From an uncultured bacterium (lineage in GTDB: Bacteria > Bacillota > Clostridia > Lachnospirales > Lachnospiraceae), in NCBI GenBank assembly GCA_947574055.1, contig CANPIC010000003.1, forward strand, positions 1-64,000: DNA of 64,000 nt, written 5' to 3'. The stretch's first letter is position 1. Each line of letters opens with the position of its first letter. The notes under the pieces are model-generated. The model was not told where the DNA came from. It saw only the letters and a list, made by a program, of their open reading frames with translations, and did not search any database. A program made the position numbers and the translations under genes. This document shows positions 1-7,789 of this stretch, piece after piece.

Positions 1-51
1 ATGAGTCAAACCTGCCCCTGTTTTGGTCTATCTATTAACCGACAGCCCCTT

Positions 52-86
52 TTTTGTCGTTTAAAAAAGCGGCGGGAACGACAAAA
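52..86. repeat. 10-bp perfect inverted repeat
   Basis: TTTTGTCGTT (52-61) and AACGACAAAA (77-86) are perfect inverted complements around a 15-nt loop, about 110 bp ahead of the first gene. It could be a terminator for a gene left of the window or an operator. There is no T-run directly after it on the plus strand. I see nothing else in positions 1-197. Confidence 0.4.
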
Positions 87-197
87 TACGACCGTTAAAT
101 CAGCTTGTAAGACGTATAATAAAGCTGGACAGGCATGGGATCGGATCCACAGGTCGGACGGCAGGATCGTAACAGCTTTTGGACAAGGAGGGGTCAT

Positions 198-914
198 ATG
201 GAGGCGAAATTACCAAAAAGCATCTGCCTGGTGGGAGAGGCGGAAGAAGGCAGGAAAGTATTGGTAGAGGAATATGTGGTATCCTTTTTGCAGGAAATGA
301 TGAAACAATCGAAAGGACCTCATATGATAGTATTTTTTGGAGACGGATTTGAAAAAAAGGGAGTGAGGCACTATCTGATCAAAGGTGCTGCCGCGCACAG
401 AACATCCGGTGAGGGGATGAAAAAGATGGACGAGTTTTATTTTCGGACAATCGGCAGGCAGTACTTTCCGGCAATGAAAGGAATCGGCTGGTATTATATG
501 GAGGAAGGGGAAAAAGAGATTCTGGAGATATTGGCACATATGTGCGAGCAGGATTTGAGCGGTATCAAAGGATACTATCTTTTCTTTGAAAAAAATGAAG
601 CGATGGAAGATTATTTGCTGCATCGCCGCAGGATGGAGCAAAACGGACTGGATGTGATAGACGGGGGTGGGAAAAAAGAACTTACAGGGAAAAAGGCTGA
701 CGCCCGCGCCAAAGGACAGAAATTAAATCCCAGACGTCCGGCGCCGATGGCAGCTGTACAGGTACTAAACATGGTAAGTCTGTGTATTTTAATCATCTGT
801 TGCATTATAGCGGTAACGACGTTAAATCAGTATGATAAGATGAAGCAACTGGAGGAGACCGTCACCTATCTGGAGAGCAGTATGGAGGAACAAAAAAATT
901 TACCAGAGGAATGA
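198..914 (+). CDS. hypothetical protein with C-terminal membrane anchor
   Basis: A 238-aa protein I do not recognise. The start at 198 is chosen because it follows AAGGAGGGG at ideal spacing; an in-frame ATG at 135 has no such site. The first ~180 residues look soluble (probably cytoplasmic), mixed charged, with a basic stretch before the membrane. A single hydrophobic segment at about residues 185-209 is followed by a short coiled-coil-like tail (KMKQLEETVTYLESSMEEQ). It lies 76 bp before the DUF5711 gene on the same strand and may be co-transcribed with it and cvpA, which suggests an envelope role. No catalytic motif is evident and no function is claimed. Confidence 0.75.
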   Translation: MEAKLPKSICLVGEAEEGRKVLVEEYVVSFLQEMMKQSKGPHMIVFFGDGFEKKGVRHYLIKGAAAHRTSGEGMKKMDEFYFRTIGRQYFPAMKGIGWYYMEEGEKEILEILAHMCEQDLSGIKGYYLFFEKNEAMEDYLLHRRRMEQNGLDVIDGGGKKELTGKKADARAKGQKLNPRRPAPMAAVQVLNMVSLCILIICCIIAVTTLNQYDKMKQLEETVTYLESSMEEQKNLPEE

Positions 915-990
915 AATGTGTTATACTGAGGGGACATACTGACCCGGTGGCTGTCGGCAGCCGGATCGGACTGCATACAGAGGAGCCCAT

Positions 991-2184
991 ATGGCGAGTT
1001 TTAAAGATTACATAAAAAGAAAAGAGAAGAATCAGGAAGAGAGCCTGGGGAAGAAGATATTCCGGCACCGGCTGACTGTTTTGTACCGGACGGTTCTGAT
1101 CATAGCTGTGATTGCGGCAGCGGCAGCGGTAGTGGTGATCCAGATGAAGAACAGGGTATTTGGCGAATACCAGGTGACATCGTCCGTGCCCAGGGAAAGT
1201 ATTTCCAATGCCACGATCAGGGCATTTGGAGAAAATATTCTGATTTATGGCAGCGATGGTGCGAATTGTATCAACCGAAAGGGAGAGGTACTATGGAATC
1301 AGACATTTGAAATTGAGAATCCGATCCTTGCCGTGAGCCAGAACGTGATGGCTATTGGAAATTATAATGGCAGGACTATTTATCTCATGGATACGGGAAA
1401 GATCATCGGAGAGATTGATACGAAGATGCCGCTCCGTAATTTTGCCGTTTCTGCCAATGGAGTGGTGGCGGCAGTGCTGGATGATACGGCGGATATCACG
1501 TGGATCTATCTGTTTGATTCTTCCGGCAATACACTGGTCTATTTCAAGACAACGATGAAAGACAGCGGTTATCCGGTCAGCATTACCATTTCCGATAACG
1601 GCTGTCTTGTAGGCGTATCGTATCTGTATATGGATAACGGCATGATGCGTTCCAGTGTGGCATTCTATAATTTTGGACCGGTAGGTCAGAATGAGATTGA
1701 CAATTTTGTCAGCAGTTATGATTATATGGATACGGTAGTTCCTCTGGTTAAGTTTCTGGACAATGAAAAGGCTGTCGCCGTCGCAGATAACCGGCTTGTT
1801 TTTTTTGAGGGAGACCAGAAACCGGTCAGCATTGCAGATATTTTACTGGACAGCCAGATGATAGGGGTTTATGATGGAGACGGCTACGTGGCACTGGTTT
1901 ATAATGATGTAACAGGCCAGGCGCTTTATAAAGTGGATATTTATAATGACAATGGAAAACTGGAAGATACGGTGATGGCGGATATGCAGTTTTCGGATAT
2001 TTTGTTTTGTAAAGACAAAGTGATTCTATATAACGAACAGGAATGTGTGGTACATACCATTGGCGGGATGGACAATTTCAGCGGAAACTTTAATTCCCAG
2101 GCACTTCTTCTGATACCGACAGATAAATCCTATGAGTTTGTGATGGTCACACCGGAATCAATAGATACCATTGCATTAAAATAG
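991..2184 (+). CDS. DUF5711 family membrane-anchored beta-propeller-like protein
   Basis: 397 aa. A basic cytoplasmic N-terminus (residues 1-28) precedes one transmembrane segment (about 29-50, rich in Val/Ile/Ala). A long extracytoplasmic region follows with repeated short beta-strand-like blocks such as ENILIYGSDGANC and GYVALVYNDVTGQ, typical of PQQ-like propellers. This matches what I recall of the DUF5711 family of Clostridia, whose function is unknown. The start has a GGAG eight bases upstream. It sits between a membrane-anchored orphan and cvpA, supporting an envelope-associated role. The family call rests on overall architecture, not on catalytic residues. Confidence 0.7.
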   Translation: MASFKDYIKRKEKNQEESLGKKIFRHRLTVLYRTVLIIAVIAAAAAVVVIQMKNRVFGEYQVTSSVPRESISNATIRAFGENILIYGSDGANCINRKGEVLWNQTFEIENPILAVSQNVMAIGNYNGRTIYLMDTGKIIGEIDTKMPLRNFAVSANGVVAAVLDDTADITWIYLFDSSGNTLVYFKTTMKDSGYPVSITISDNGCLVGVSYLYMDNGMMRSSVAFYNFGPVGQNEIDNFVSSYDYMDTVVPLVKFLDNEKAVAVADNRLVFFEGDQKPVSIADILLDSQMIGVYDGDGYVALVYNDVTGQALYKVDIYNDNGKLEDTVMADMQFSDILFCKDKVILYNEQECVVHTIGGMDNFSGNFNSQALLLIPTDKSYEFVMVTPESIDTIALK

Positions 2185-2288
2185 CGGGATATGGTTTGAA
2201 CTGCAGGAGTGGGCAGAGACGCAGCCTTGCTTTGACGCGGAGGCTTTTACAATAATTTTGCAGGAAGAGGATGAGGGGTACACAGGAT

Positions 2289-2792
2289 ATGAATGTAGTT
2301 TTTTTTGTGGTACTTATGTTGCTGGTGGGCGGAGCTATGAAAGGCTACAAACGGGGCATGGTGGAAGAATTAAGCAAGGTGATTGCCCTGATACTGGCAC
2401 TTGTGGCCATAGGTATGTTTGTCGTGGCGGCTACAGGGTATATGGACCATCTGACGCTGCGGACCATACTGGGAATTGTCTGTATGACGATTGCCATACT
2501 GATTTACAGGATAACGGATTTTATCTTATCTTCTCTGAAACTCATATCTTCTATCCCGGTGCTGCGTGGTGTGAATCATCTGCTGGGCCTTGCGGTGGGG
2601 GCTCTGGAGGCGGTTCTTCTGGTCTGGGCGGTTTTTATAGTGGCTGTGGCATTTGAATTTGGAGGCATCAGCAGCTATATTCTGGAAAGTATCCGGGAGA
2701 ACCGCCTGTTGACGTGGCTGTTTCAAAACAATTACCTTGCAGATCTGATCTCCGGCTGGCTGCCTGTGATCGCAGAGGTTTTTGCGGGGTGA
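2289..2792 (+). CDS. CvpA family membrane protein
   Basis: 167 aa from the preferred ATG at 2289, ten bases after AGGGG; an in-frame ATG at 2271 sits directly against its purine-rich stretch and is less likely. Four hydrophobic segments are visible. The N-terminal block, including GGAMKGYKRGMVEELSKV, is the typical CvpA start: the first helix followed by a short Gly/Arg-rich loop. Other family members are implicated in colicin V export or envelope and membrane homeostasis; the molecular role is unsettled. It probably forms an operon with the DUF5711 gene 104 bp upstream. Confidence 0.8.
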   Translation: MNVVFFVVLMLLVGGAMKGYKRGMVEELSKVIALILALVAIGMFVVAATGYMDHLTLRTILGIVCMTIAILIYRITDFILSSLKLISSIPVLRGVNHLLGLAVGALEAVLLVWAVFIVAVAFEFGGISSYILESIRENRLLTWLFQNNYLADLISGWLPVIAEVFAG

Positions 2793-2923
2793 CAAAGATA
2801 CAGGAAATACTTGGCGGAGAAAGTAATTTTGTGCATACAGCGGCTCCGCCGTCATCTGCTGCGTATGATTTGCAATCAGGATGCCAACTGCGAGAACGAA
2901 ATATGCCAGCAGGGAAATTTTAC

Positions 2924-2952
2924 TTGTACCAGGCAATAAAACATGCTATAAT
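2924..2952 (+). promoter_or_regulatory. sigma-A-type promoter for the Rpn-family gene
   Basis: TTGTAC (2924-2929), a 17-bp spacer and TATAAT (2947-2952). The downstream leader contains a small inverted repeat, ATACCGT (2978-2984) with ACGGTAT (2992-2998), before the gene at 3074. Confidence 0.6.
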
Positions 2953-3073
2953 GCTGTTTACTTAATAACAAATCTTGATACCGTATTTCTGACGGTATTT
3001 CGAATGTCGGTAGATATTCCGGCCCATCTCAGTGAACTGTTCACATCATTTCTGGCATATCAAGGAGGTCATT

Positions 3074-4312
3074 ATGACAAATCGCTTACAGCAATATTTT
3101 CCCATGATCCGTACAAAAGAGGAAATACTGGCAAAGATCACAGACAGCAGAGAACTTTCAGGACAATTTTACAGCTGGTCACCGCAGCAGAGGGAGGAGT
3201 TTCTTGACTTCTGTTCCGGCGTGAGAGGTGTCAAAATTCTGTATGACTCTTTCAGTAAAGAGATATTGAACCCGGAGAGTACACCGGAACGGCTGGAGGA
3301 TCTGCTGTCTCTTCTTATAAAGAAGCAGGTAAGGATACTATGTGCCCTGCCGAATGATACCACGAGGATTGCCGATGAAAGTACACTGGTGGTGACGGAC
3401 ATTGTAGTAGAACTGGAGGATGGCAGCATTGCCAATGTGGAAATACAAAAGATCGGCTATAAGTTTCCGGGAGAGCGTTGCGCCTGTTATTCTGCGGATA
3501 TGCTGCTGCGGCAGTATAAAAGGGTCAGAAGCGCCAAAAAGAAAGGCTTTAGCTACGAAGATATACGGAATGTATATACAGTTGTATTATTTGAGAAAAG
3601 TCCGGTGTCCTTCAATCAGTTTCCCGACACCTATATTCATACTTTTGAACAGGGATCTGACAGTGGACTGCAACTGGAATTGTTGCAGAAATACATTTTT
3701 ATATCGCTTGATATCTTTAAAAAGAACCGGTACAATAAACCTATAAAAAGCAGACTGGATGCATGGCTTACATTTTTCAGTGAGGACAGCCCTCAGCGGA
3801 TCGTGGAGTTGATCGGCACATATCCGGAATTCAAATTTATGTATGAAGACATTTACCGGATGTGTCGTAATATGGAGGGAATTATGGGCATATTTTCAGA
3901 AGAACTCAGAATACTTGACAGAAACACTGTACAGCTTATGATTGATGAGATGCAGGATGAATTGAATACACTCAATAAAGAGGCGGATATCCTGCGATCT
4001 GAGCGTGATACACTAAGCACGGCATGTGATACACTAAATGCGGAACGGCTTGTACTGCATACGGAATGTGAAACATTGCATACAGAGTGTGAAACATTGC
4101 ATACAGAGTGTGAAACATTGCATACAGAGTGTGAAACATTGCATACAGAGTGTAATACATTACATACGGAGCGTGATACATTAAAAACAGAGTTGAATCG
4201 GATCAAGATGTTGAACAGGCTGCTGGCAGAAAGAGGTCGCGCGGACGACATAGTCAGAGCGGCAACAGATGAAGGGTATTGTAAAGAACTGTATATGGAA
4301 TTTGCGATTTAA
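3074..4312 (+). CDS. Rpn family PD-(D/E)XK nuclease / putative transposase
   Basis: 412 aa. The start at 3074 follows AAGGAGGTCATT; the upstream in-frame ATG at 3032 has no ribosome binding site. Residues ~90-120 carry the family signature: a beta-hairpin with the acidic residue of VELEDG, then NVEIQ (the E-x-Q of Rpn nucleases), then the ERCACYSADMLLRQY helix. Rpn proteins are small PD-(D/E)XK DNases linked to RecA-independent recombination and anti-phage function. The C-terminus is a long coiled coil made of nine heptads, four of them encoded by identical 21-bp units. It has its own promoter and no partner gene, and is a likely mobile-element-derived singleton. Confidence 0.85.
   Translation: MTNRLQQYFPMIRTKEEILAKITDSRELSGQFYSWSPQQREEFLDFCSGVRGVKILYDSFSKEILNPESTPERLEDLLSLLIKKQVRILCALPNDTTRIADESTLVVTDIVVELEDGSIANVEIQKIGYKFPGERCACYSADMLLRQYKRVRSAKKKGFSYEDIRNVYTVVLFEKSPVSFNQFPDTYIHTFEQGSDSGLQLELLQKYIFISLDIFKKNRYNKPIKSRLDAWLTFFSEDSPQRIVELIGTYPEFKFMYEDIYRMCRNMEGIMGIFSEELRILDRNTVQLMIDEMQDELNTLNKEADILRSERDTLSTACDTLNAERLVLHTECETLHTECETLHTECETLHTECETLHTECNTLHTERDTLKTELNRIKMLNRLLAERGRADDIVRAATDEGYCKELYMEFAI
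4007..4190 (+). repeat. 21-bp tandem repeat encoding coiled-coil heptads
   Basis: Four perfect 21-bp copies occupy 4070-4153 (4070, 4091, 4112 and 4133). Diverged copies flank them from about 4007 to 4190. Each unit encodes ECETLHT, so the protein register is kept when copies are gained or lost. Each unit places Cys and His four residues apart, on one face of the predicted helix. Confidence 0.9.
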
Positions 4313-4334
4313 AGAGAAAGGATGGTTCCAAGTT

Positions 4335-5207
4335 ATGAAATCACCAAATGATTGCTACACGTTGTCCAATGGTGTCCGGATTCCCTGCATGGGGTTTGGC
4401 ACATACAATGCAAAAGGCGGGGATAATCTGGCGATTAATCGCACTGCCATTGAGGCCGGGTATCGTTATTTTGATACGGCATCACTCTATGAGACCGAAC
4501 GGGTTCTGGGGCAGGCGATCCGGGAGAGTGGCATTCCCAGAAAAGATTTTTTTATTGTATCCAAGTTGTGGATTGATGAAAGGGGATATCAGGAGTCGAA
4601 GGCAGCATTTGAACGTTCCCTGGAAAGGCTGCAGATGGACTATCTGGACCTGTATCTGATTCACTGGCCAAGAGGCGGAGAAGGGGATACGGACTGGAAG
4701 GAAAAAAATCTCGATACCTGGCGGGCATTGGAAGAGTTATATGAGAGCGGTAAAATAAGAGGGATTGGCCTGAGCAACTTCCTGCCTCATCATGTGGATC
4801 CTATATTGAAGCACTGCCATGTGAAACCCGTGGTGGATCAGTTGGAAATTCATCCGGGTTATACACAAGAAGCAGCAGTCAGATACTGCAGTGAAAATGA
4901 TATTCGTGTGCAGGCGTGGAGTCCTCTTGGAAGGAGTGCGATGCTGGAACATCCTGTGCTGAAATTATTTGCAGAGAAATACGGGAAATCAGTGGCACAG
5001 ATCTGTCTGCGGTTTTTGCTGCAAAAAGGAATCATACCACTGGTTAAATCTTCTTCCATGGAAAGGATGAAACAGAATCAGGATATTTTTGATTTTGAAC
5101 TGTCATGGGAAGATATGTCGGTGATTAATAATATGCCGCAAAATACATGGCTGGGAGAACATCCTGATTTCTCGATTCCCAAAAAGAAGAGTAATCCCGC
5201 GCAGTAA
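4335..5207 (+). CDS. aldo/keto reductase (2,5-diketo-D-gluconate reductase-like)
   Basis: 290 aa, a complete NADPH-dependent aldo/keto reductase TIM barrel of usual length. The catalytic tetrad is visible: Asp47 and Tyr52 in RYFDTASLYETE, Lys77 in IVSKLW and His110 in LIHWP. GIGLSNF and the late SPLGRS and LVKSSS cofactor-binding stretches are also present. It would reduce small carbonyl compounds; the substrate cannot be deduced. The start at 4335 follows AGGATGG. It lies 22 bp after the Rpn-family gene and is followed after 146 bp by the sirtuin gene. Confidence 0.9.
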   Translation: MKSPNDCYTLSNGVRIPCMGFGTYNAKGGDNLAINRTAIEAGYRYFDTASLYETERVLGQAIRESGIPRKDFFIVSKLWIDERGYQESKAAFERSLERLQMDYLDLYLIHWPRGGEGDTDWKEKNLDTWRALEELYESGKIRGIGLSNFLPHHVDPILKHCHVKPVVDQLEIHPGYTQEAAVRYCSENDIRVQAWSPLGRSAMLEHPVLKLFAEKYGKSVAQICLRFLLQKGIIPLVKSSSMERMKQNQDIFDFELSWEDMSVINNMPQNTWLGEHPDFSIPKKKSNPAQ

Positions 5208-5353
5208 TGCGATGGCTGACTGGGCACTGCCATATAGGAACGGCAGGCTGGGGTACACGTAAAGTATGGGAAGAGGTGCGCAATCTGTTTCCAGTAAATA
5301 AGGATTCACACAAGCGGGCCGGGGAGCAGACGGACGGCGGAAAGAGAGAAGAT

Positions 5354-6070
5354 ATGGAAGGAATGGAACAATTCCGGAGAATTATGGCAGAGACGGAAAA
5401 TATAGTATTTTTTGGCGGTGCGGGGGTTTCCACGGAAAGTGGTATTCCGGATTTCAGGAGTGTGGATGGTCTGTATAATCAGAAGTATGATTATCCGCCG
5501 GAGACTATTTTGAGTCATACCTTTTATCGCAGTCATACAGAAGAATTTTACCGTTTTTACAGAGATAAGATGCTGTGTCTGACGGCGCAACCAAATGCGG
5601 CGCACAGGAAACTTGCGCAGTGGGAGCAGGAAGGGCGCCTGAAGGCGGTGATTACACAGAATATTGATGGTCTGCATCAGGCAGCAGGTAGCATAAAGGT
5701 GTTGGAACTTCACGGAAGTGTACACCGAAACTATTGTGAGCATTGTCGTAAGTTCTATGATGCAAAATATATTTTGCAGGTCGAAGGAGTGCCCCGGTGC
5801 GAGTGCGGTGGTGTGATTAAACCGGACGTTGTGCTGTACGAAGAAGGACTGGACCAGGAGACGATTGCGGAGTCTGTTAACTGTATCAGAAATGCGGATG
5901 TACTGATTGTCGGCGGTACTTCTCTCGCGGTTTATCCGGCTGCAGGGCTTCTTGATTATTATAAGGGCAATAAACTTATTCTTGTCAATAAATCCGCAAC
6001 ACCCAGAGACAATATGGCAGATTTGGTCATCCAGGGAAGCATCGGAGAGATTTTTTCCGGAATTGAGTAG
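5354..6070 (+). CDS. cobB: NAD-dependent protein deacylase, Sir2/CobB family
   Basis: 238 aa, the usual length of bacterial sirtuins. Seen: the NAD-binding GAGVSTESGIPDFRS (22-36), TQNID (101-105), catalytic His120 in LHGSVH, and four zinc ligands Cys128, Cys131, Cys149 and Cys151. Together these show an intact enzyme that removes acyl groups from protein lysines using NAD+. The start at 5354 follows GGAAAGAGAG; the upstream in-frame codons from 5207 lack a site and show no family similarity. It lies 20 bp before the DUF951 gene and may be transcribed with it. Confidence 0.92.
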   Translation: MEGMEQFRRIMAETENIVFFGGAGVSTESGIPDFRSVDGLYNQKYDYPPETILSHTFYRSHTEEFYRFYRDKMLCLTAQPNAAHRKLAQWEQEGRLKAVITQNIDGLHQAAGSIKVLELHGSVHRNYCEHCRKFYDAKYILQVEGVPRCECGGVIKPDVVLYEEGLDQETIAESVNCIRNADVLIVGGTSLAVYPAAGLLDYYKGNKLILVNKSATPRDNMADLVIQGSIGEIFSGIE

Positions 6071-6090
6071 AAATTTTGTGAGGTTGGATC

Positions 6091-6279
6091 ATGCAGTTTG
6101 TGTTTCAGGAAGGGGATATCATAAAGTTGAAAAAGCAGCATCCCTGTGGGGCAAAGGAGTGGGAGATTTTGCGTGTGGGGGCTGACTTTCGGCTAAAATG
6201 TCTGGGATGCGGGCACCAGGTTATGGTGCCACGGAAGATGGTGGAAAAAAACACGAGAGAACTTCGCAAACACTCTTGA
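6091..6279 (+). CDS. DUF951 family protein
   Basis: 62 aa. The arrangement GDIIKLKKQHPCG, then WEILRVGADFRLKCLGCGHQV, then MVPRK is the known pattern of DUF951, a small Firmicutes protein. Three cysteines, including a C-x2-C, suggest a metal site. In many genomes the family lies next to rpsF, as here (97 bp upstream). Function is unknown. It follows the sirtuin gene closely on the same strand, so it may be translated from that transcript. Confidence 0.85.
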   Translation: MQFVFQEGDIIKLKKQHPCGAKEWEILRVGADFRLKCLGCGHQVMVPRKMVEKNTRELRKHS

Positions 6280-6304
6280 TTTTTCTGGGGTTTTATGGTA
6301 TTAT
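6276..6304 (+). promoter_or_regulatory. promoter of the rpsF-ssb-rpsR operon
   Basis: TTGATT (6276-6281), a 17-bp spacer ending in TGG, and TATTAT (6299-6304). The -35 box overlaps the DUF951 stop codon. Confidence 0.6.
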
Positions 6305-6310
6305 ATCTCC

Positions 6311-6376
6311 CTGTGATATATTTTATTCCTTGCTCCTTTTGCAGGAAAGGGGCCAGAGACCAGAAGGAGGTAAAGC
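6311..6376 (+). promoter_or_regulatory. rpsF leader, possible S6:S18 autoregulatory RNA
   Basis: About 66 nt of leader between the promoter and rpsF hold the hairpin GCTCCTTT (6332-6339) with AAAGGGGC (6346-6353). Ribosomal S6 or S6:S18 leaders regulate rpsF in many bacteria, so a regulatory role is plausible. I could not confirm the conserved bulge. Confidence 0.35.
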
Positions 6377-6667
6377 ATGAACAAGTATGAATTAGCCGTG
6401 ATTGTCAATGCTAAGATCGAAGATGATGAAAGAGCTGCCGTTGTGGACAAATGCAAGGCGCTGATCGAAAGATTCGGTGGAACGATTACCAATGTTGACG
6501 AGTGGGGCAAGAAGAGGCTTGCTTACGAGATTCAGAAAATGAGGGAAGCGTTCTACTATTTCATTCAGTTCGATGCTGATTCTACTGTCCCGGGAGAAAT
6601 CGAATCCCGTATTCGTATTATGGACAATGTGATCAGATATTTATGCGTTAGACAGGACGAGGCATAA
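6377..6667 (+). CDS. rpsF: 30S ribosomal protein S6
   Basis: 96 aa, full length. MNKYELAVIVNAKIEDDER, the ERFGGTI strand and the W-G-K-K-R-LAYEIQK block are diagnostic. S6 binds the central domain of 16S rRNA as a heterodimer with S18, encoded two genes downstream. The start follows AGAAGGAGGTAAAGC. First gene of the classic rpsF-ssb-rpsR operon, 16 bp before ssb. Confidence 0.97.
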   Translation: MNKYELAVIVNAKIEDDERAAVVDKCKALIERFGGTITNVDEWGKKRLAYEIQKMREAFYYFIQFDADSTVPGEIESRIRIMDNVIRYLCVRQDEA

Positions 6668-6683
6668 AGAAAGTAGGGACTAT

Positions 6684-7127
6684 ATGAATAGAGTGATTCT
6701 TATGGGCAGATTGACGAGAGATCCGGAAGTCCGGTATTCTCAGGGCGAAAGCGCTACGGCAGTTGCAAGGTATACACTGGCCGTTGACCGCCGCTTTAAC
6801 CGGAACGGGGATGAGAACAGTGCCGATTTTATCGGCTGTGTTGCATTCGGCCGCCAGGCGGAGTTTGCTGAGAAATATTTGCGTAAAGGAATCAAAATGC
6901 TTGTGACGGGTCGTATCCAGACAGGCAGTTATACCAACAAAGACGGCGTAAAAGTATATACGACTGATGTGGTAGTGGAGGATCATGAGTTTGCGGAGAG
7001 CAAGAATGCGAATCCAGGACAGGAAGGCAGTTATAGTGCACCTGTCAGCAGACCGGAACCGGCTTCCATTGGGGATGGTTTTATGAATATCCCGGACGGC
7101 ATTGATGAGGAACTGCCTTTTAATTAA
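6684..7127 (+). CDS. ssb: single-stranded DNA-binding protein
   Basis: 147 aa. The OB-fold begins MNRVILMGRLTRDPEVRYSQ and continues with the ADFIGCVAFGRQAE and TGRIQTGSYTNKDG strands. A Gly/Ser/Pro-rich linker follows, and then the acidic tip DEELPFN that recruits replication and repair proteins. It coats single-stranded DNA at forks as a tetramer. Located between rpsF and rpsR, its standard position in Firmicutes, and upstream of the dnaB region. Confidence 0.97.
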   Translation: MNRVILMGRLTRDPEVRYSQGESATAVARYTLAVDRRFNRNGDENSADFIGCVAFGRQAEFAEKYLRKGIKMLVTGRIQTGSYTNKDGVKVYTTDVVVEDHEFAESKNANPGQEGSYSAPVSRPEPASIGDGFMNIPDGIDEELPFN

Positions 7128-7187
7128 GCGTCCGTACAGGTTGATATATTTACGCGGAGCAGGAACGTGAGACAGGAGGTATGCATC

Positions 7188-7451
7188 ATGGCTTTTAATA
7201 AAGCGGATAAATCAGATGGACCGATGAAGCGGAGAGGCGGAATGCGCAGAAGAAAAAAAGTCTGTGTATTTTGCGGCAAAGATAATGTGATAGATTACAA
7301 GGATACAAATAAATTGAAAAGATATGTATCTGAGAGAGGAAAGATCCTTCCCCGCCGCATTACCGGTAATTGTGCAAAGCATCAGAGAGCACTTACGGTA
7401 GCCATCAAGAGAGCAAGACATATTGCGCTGATGCCTTATGTTGCGGAATAA
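7188..7451 (+). CDS. rpsR: 30S ribosomal protein S18
   Basis: 87 aa. The start at 7188 is set by AGGAGGT seven bases upstream; ATGs at 7167 and 7181 lie before or against that site. [31 protein letters not shown] and the [19 protein letters not shown] block are diagnostic, and the N-terminal C-x2-C is retained. S18 pairs with S6 on the small-subunit platform. Last gene of the operon, followed by a strong terminator. Confidence 0.97.
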   Translation: MAFNKADKSDGPMKRRGGMRRRKKVCVFCGKDNVIDYKDTNKLKRYVSERGKILPRRITGNCAKHQRALTVAIKRARHIALMPYVAE

Positions 7452-7507
7452 ATGAGCGCACTGGTCAAAGCCCGGGACATTGGTTGCCGTGATTTGACCA
7501 TAATCAT

Positions 7508-7547
7508 AAAAAAGACCAGCTGTCCACGCAACAGCAGGTCTTTTTTT
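7508..7547 (+). terminator. Rho-independent terminator after rpsR
   Basis: AAAAAAGACC-A-GCTGT and ACAGC-A-GGTCTTTTTTT form a stem with symmetric internal A bulges and a 7-nt loop, followed by seven T. Confidence 0.9.
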
Positions 7548-7635
7548 ATGCGGGAAAAAGTTCGGCTGAAACTTCATAAAAATTACACATACTGACATTT
7601 TTATACAAAATAGCCGTATATTTGACGATATAATC

Positions 7636-7666
7636 TTATAGCATTTGGGGAAGAAAAATGCTATAA
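7636..7666. promoter_or_regulatory. perfect 11-bp inverted repeat over a -10 box upstream of gdpP
   Basis: TTATAGCATTT (7636-7646) and AAATGCTATAA (7656-7666) are exact inverted complements with a 9-nt spacer. The right arm merges into TATAAT (7662-7667), the position expected of a repressor operator. The cognate regulator is unknown. Confidence 0.5.
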
Positions 7667-7763
7667 TAAAGGACAGCAGAGTGAGAATGAGATTTGACAG
7701 GGACTTTGTATGTTCCTGTTTGATGAAACAAAGTTATGAATACAGAATGAATATCATATAGAA

Positions 7764-7778
7764 CGGACATAGTGTCCG
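7764..7778 (+). promoter_or_regulatory. small hairpin abutting the gdpP ribosome binding site
   Basis: CGGACA-TAG-TGTCCG is a perfect 6-bp hairpin with a 3-nt loop. Its last base is the first G of the GGAGG ribosome binding site, so it may modulate initiation. Confidence 0.4.
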
Positions 7779-7789
7779 GAGGTAAGGAC

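Larger units (their letters stand above)
7548..7789 (+). other. gdpP upstream region
   Basis: No gene is seen between rpsR (ends 7451) and gdpP (starts 7790). After the terminator the sequence is AT-rich, with a TATAAT at 7662-7667 lacking a good -35. It also holds the two inverted repeats listed separately. I could not assign one promoter with confidence. Confidence 0.5.

Noticed and set aside
1-267. 88-aa open frame at the very start of the window
   Set aside because: It has no ribosome binding site, crosses an inverted repeat and overlaps the better-supported gene at 198.
4070-4153. Repeat array considered as a CRISPR
   Set aside because: The units are contiguous with no spacers and are translated in frame as coiled-coil heptads.
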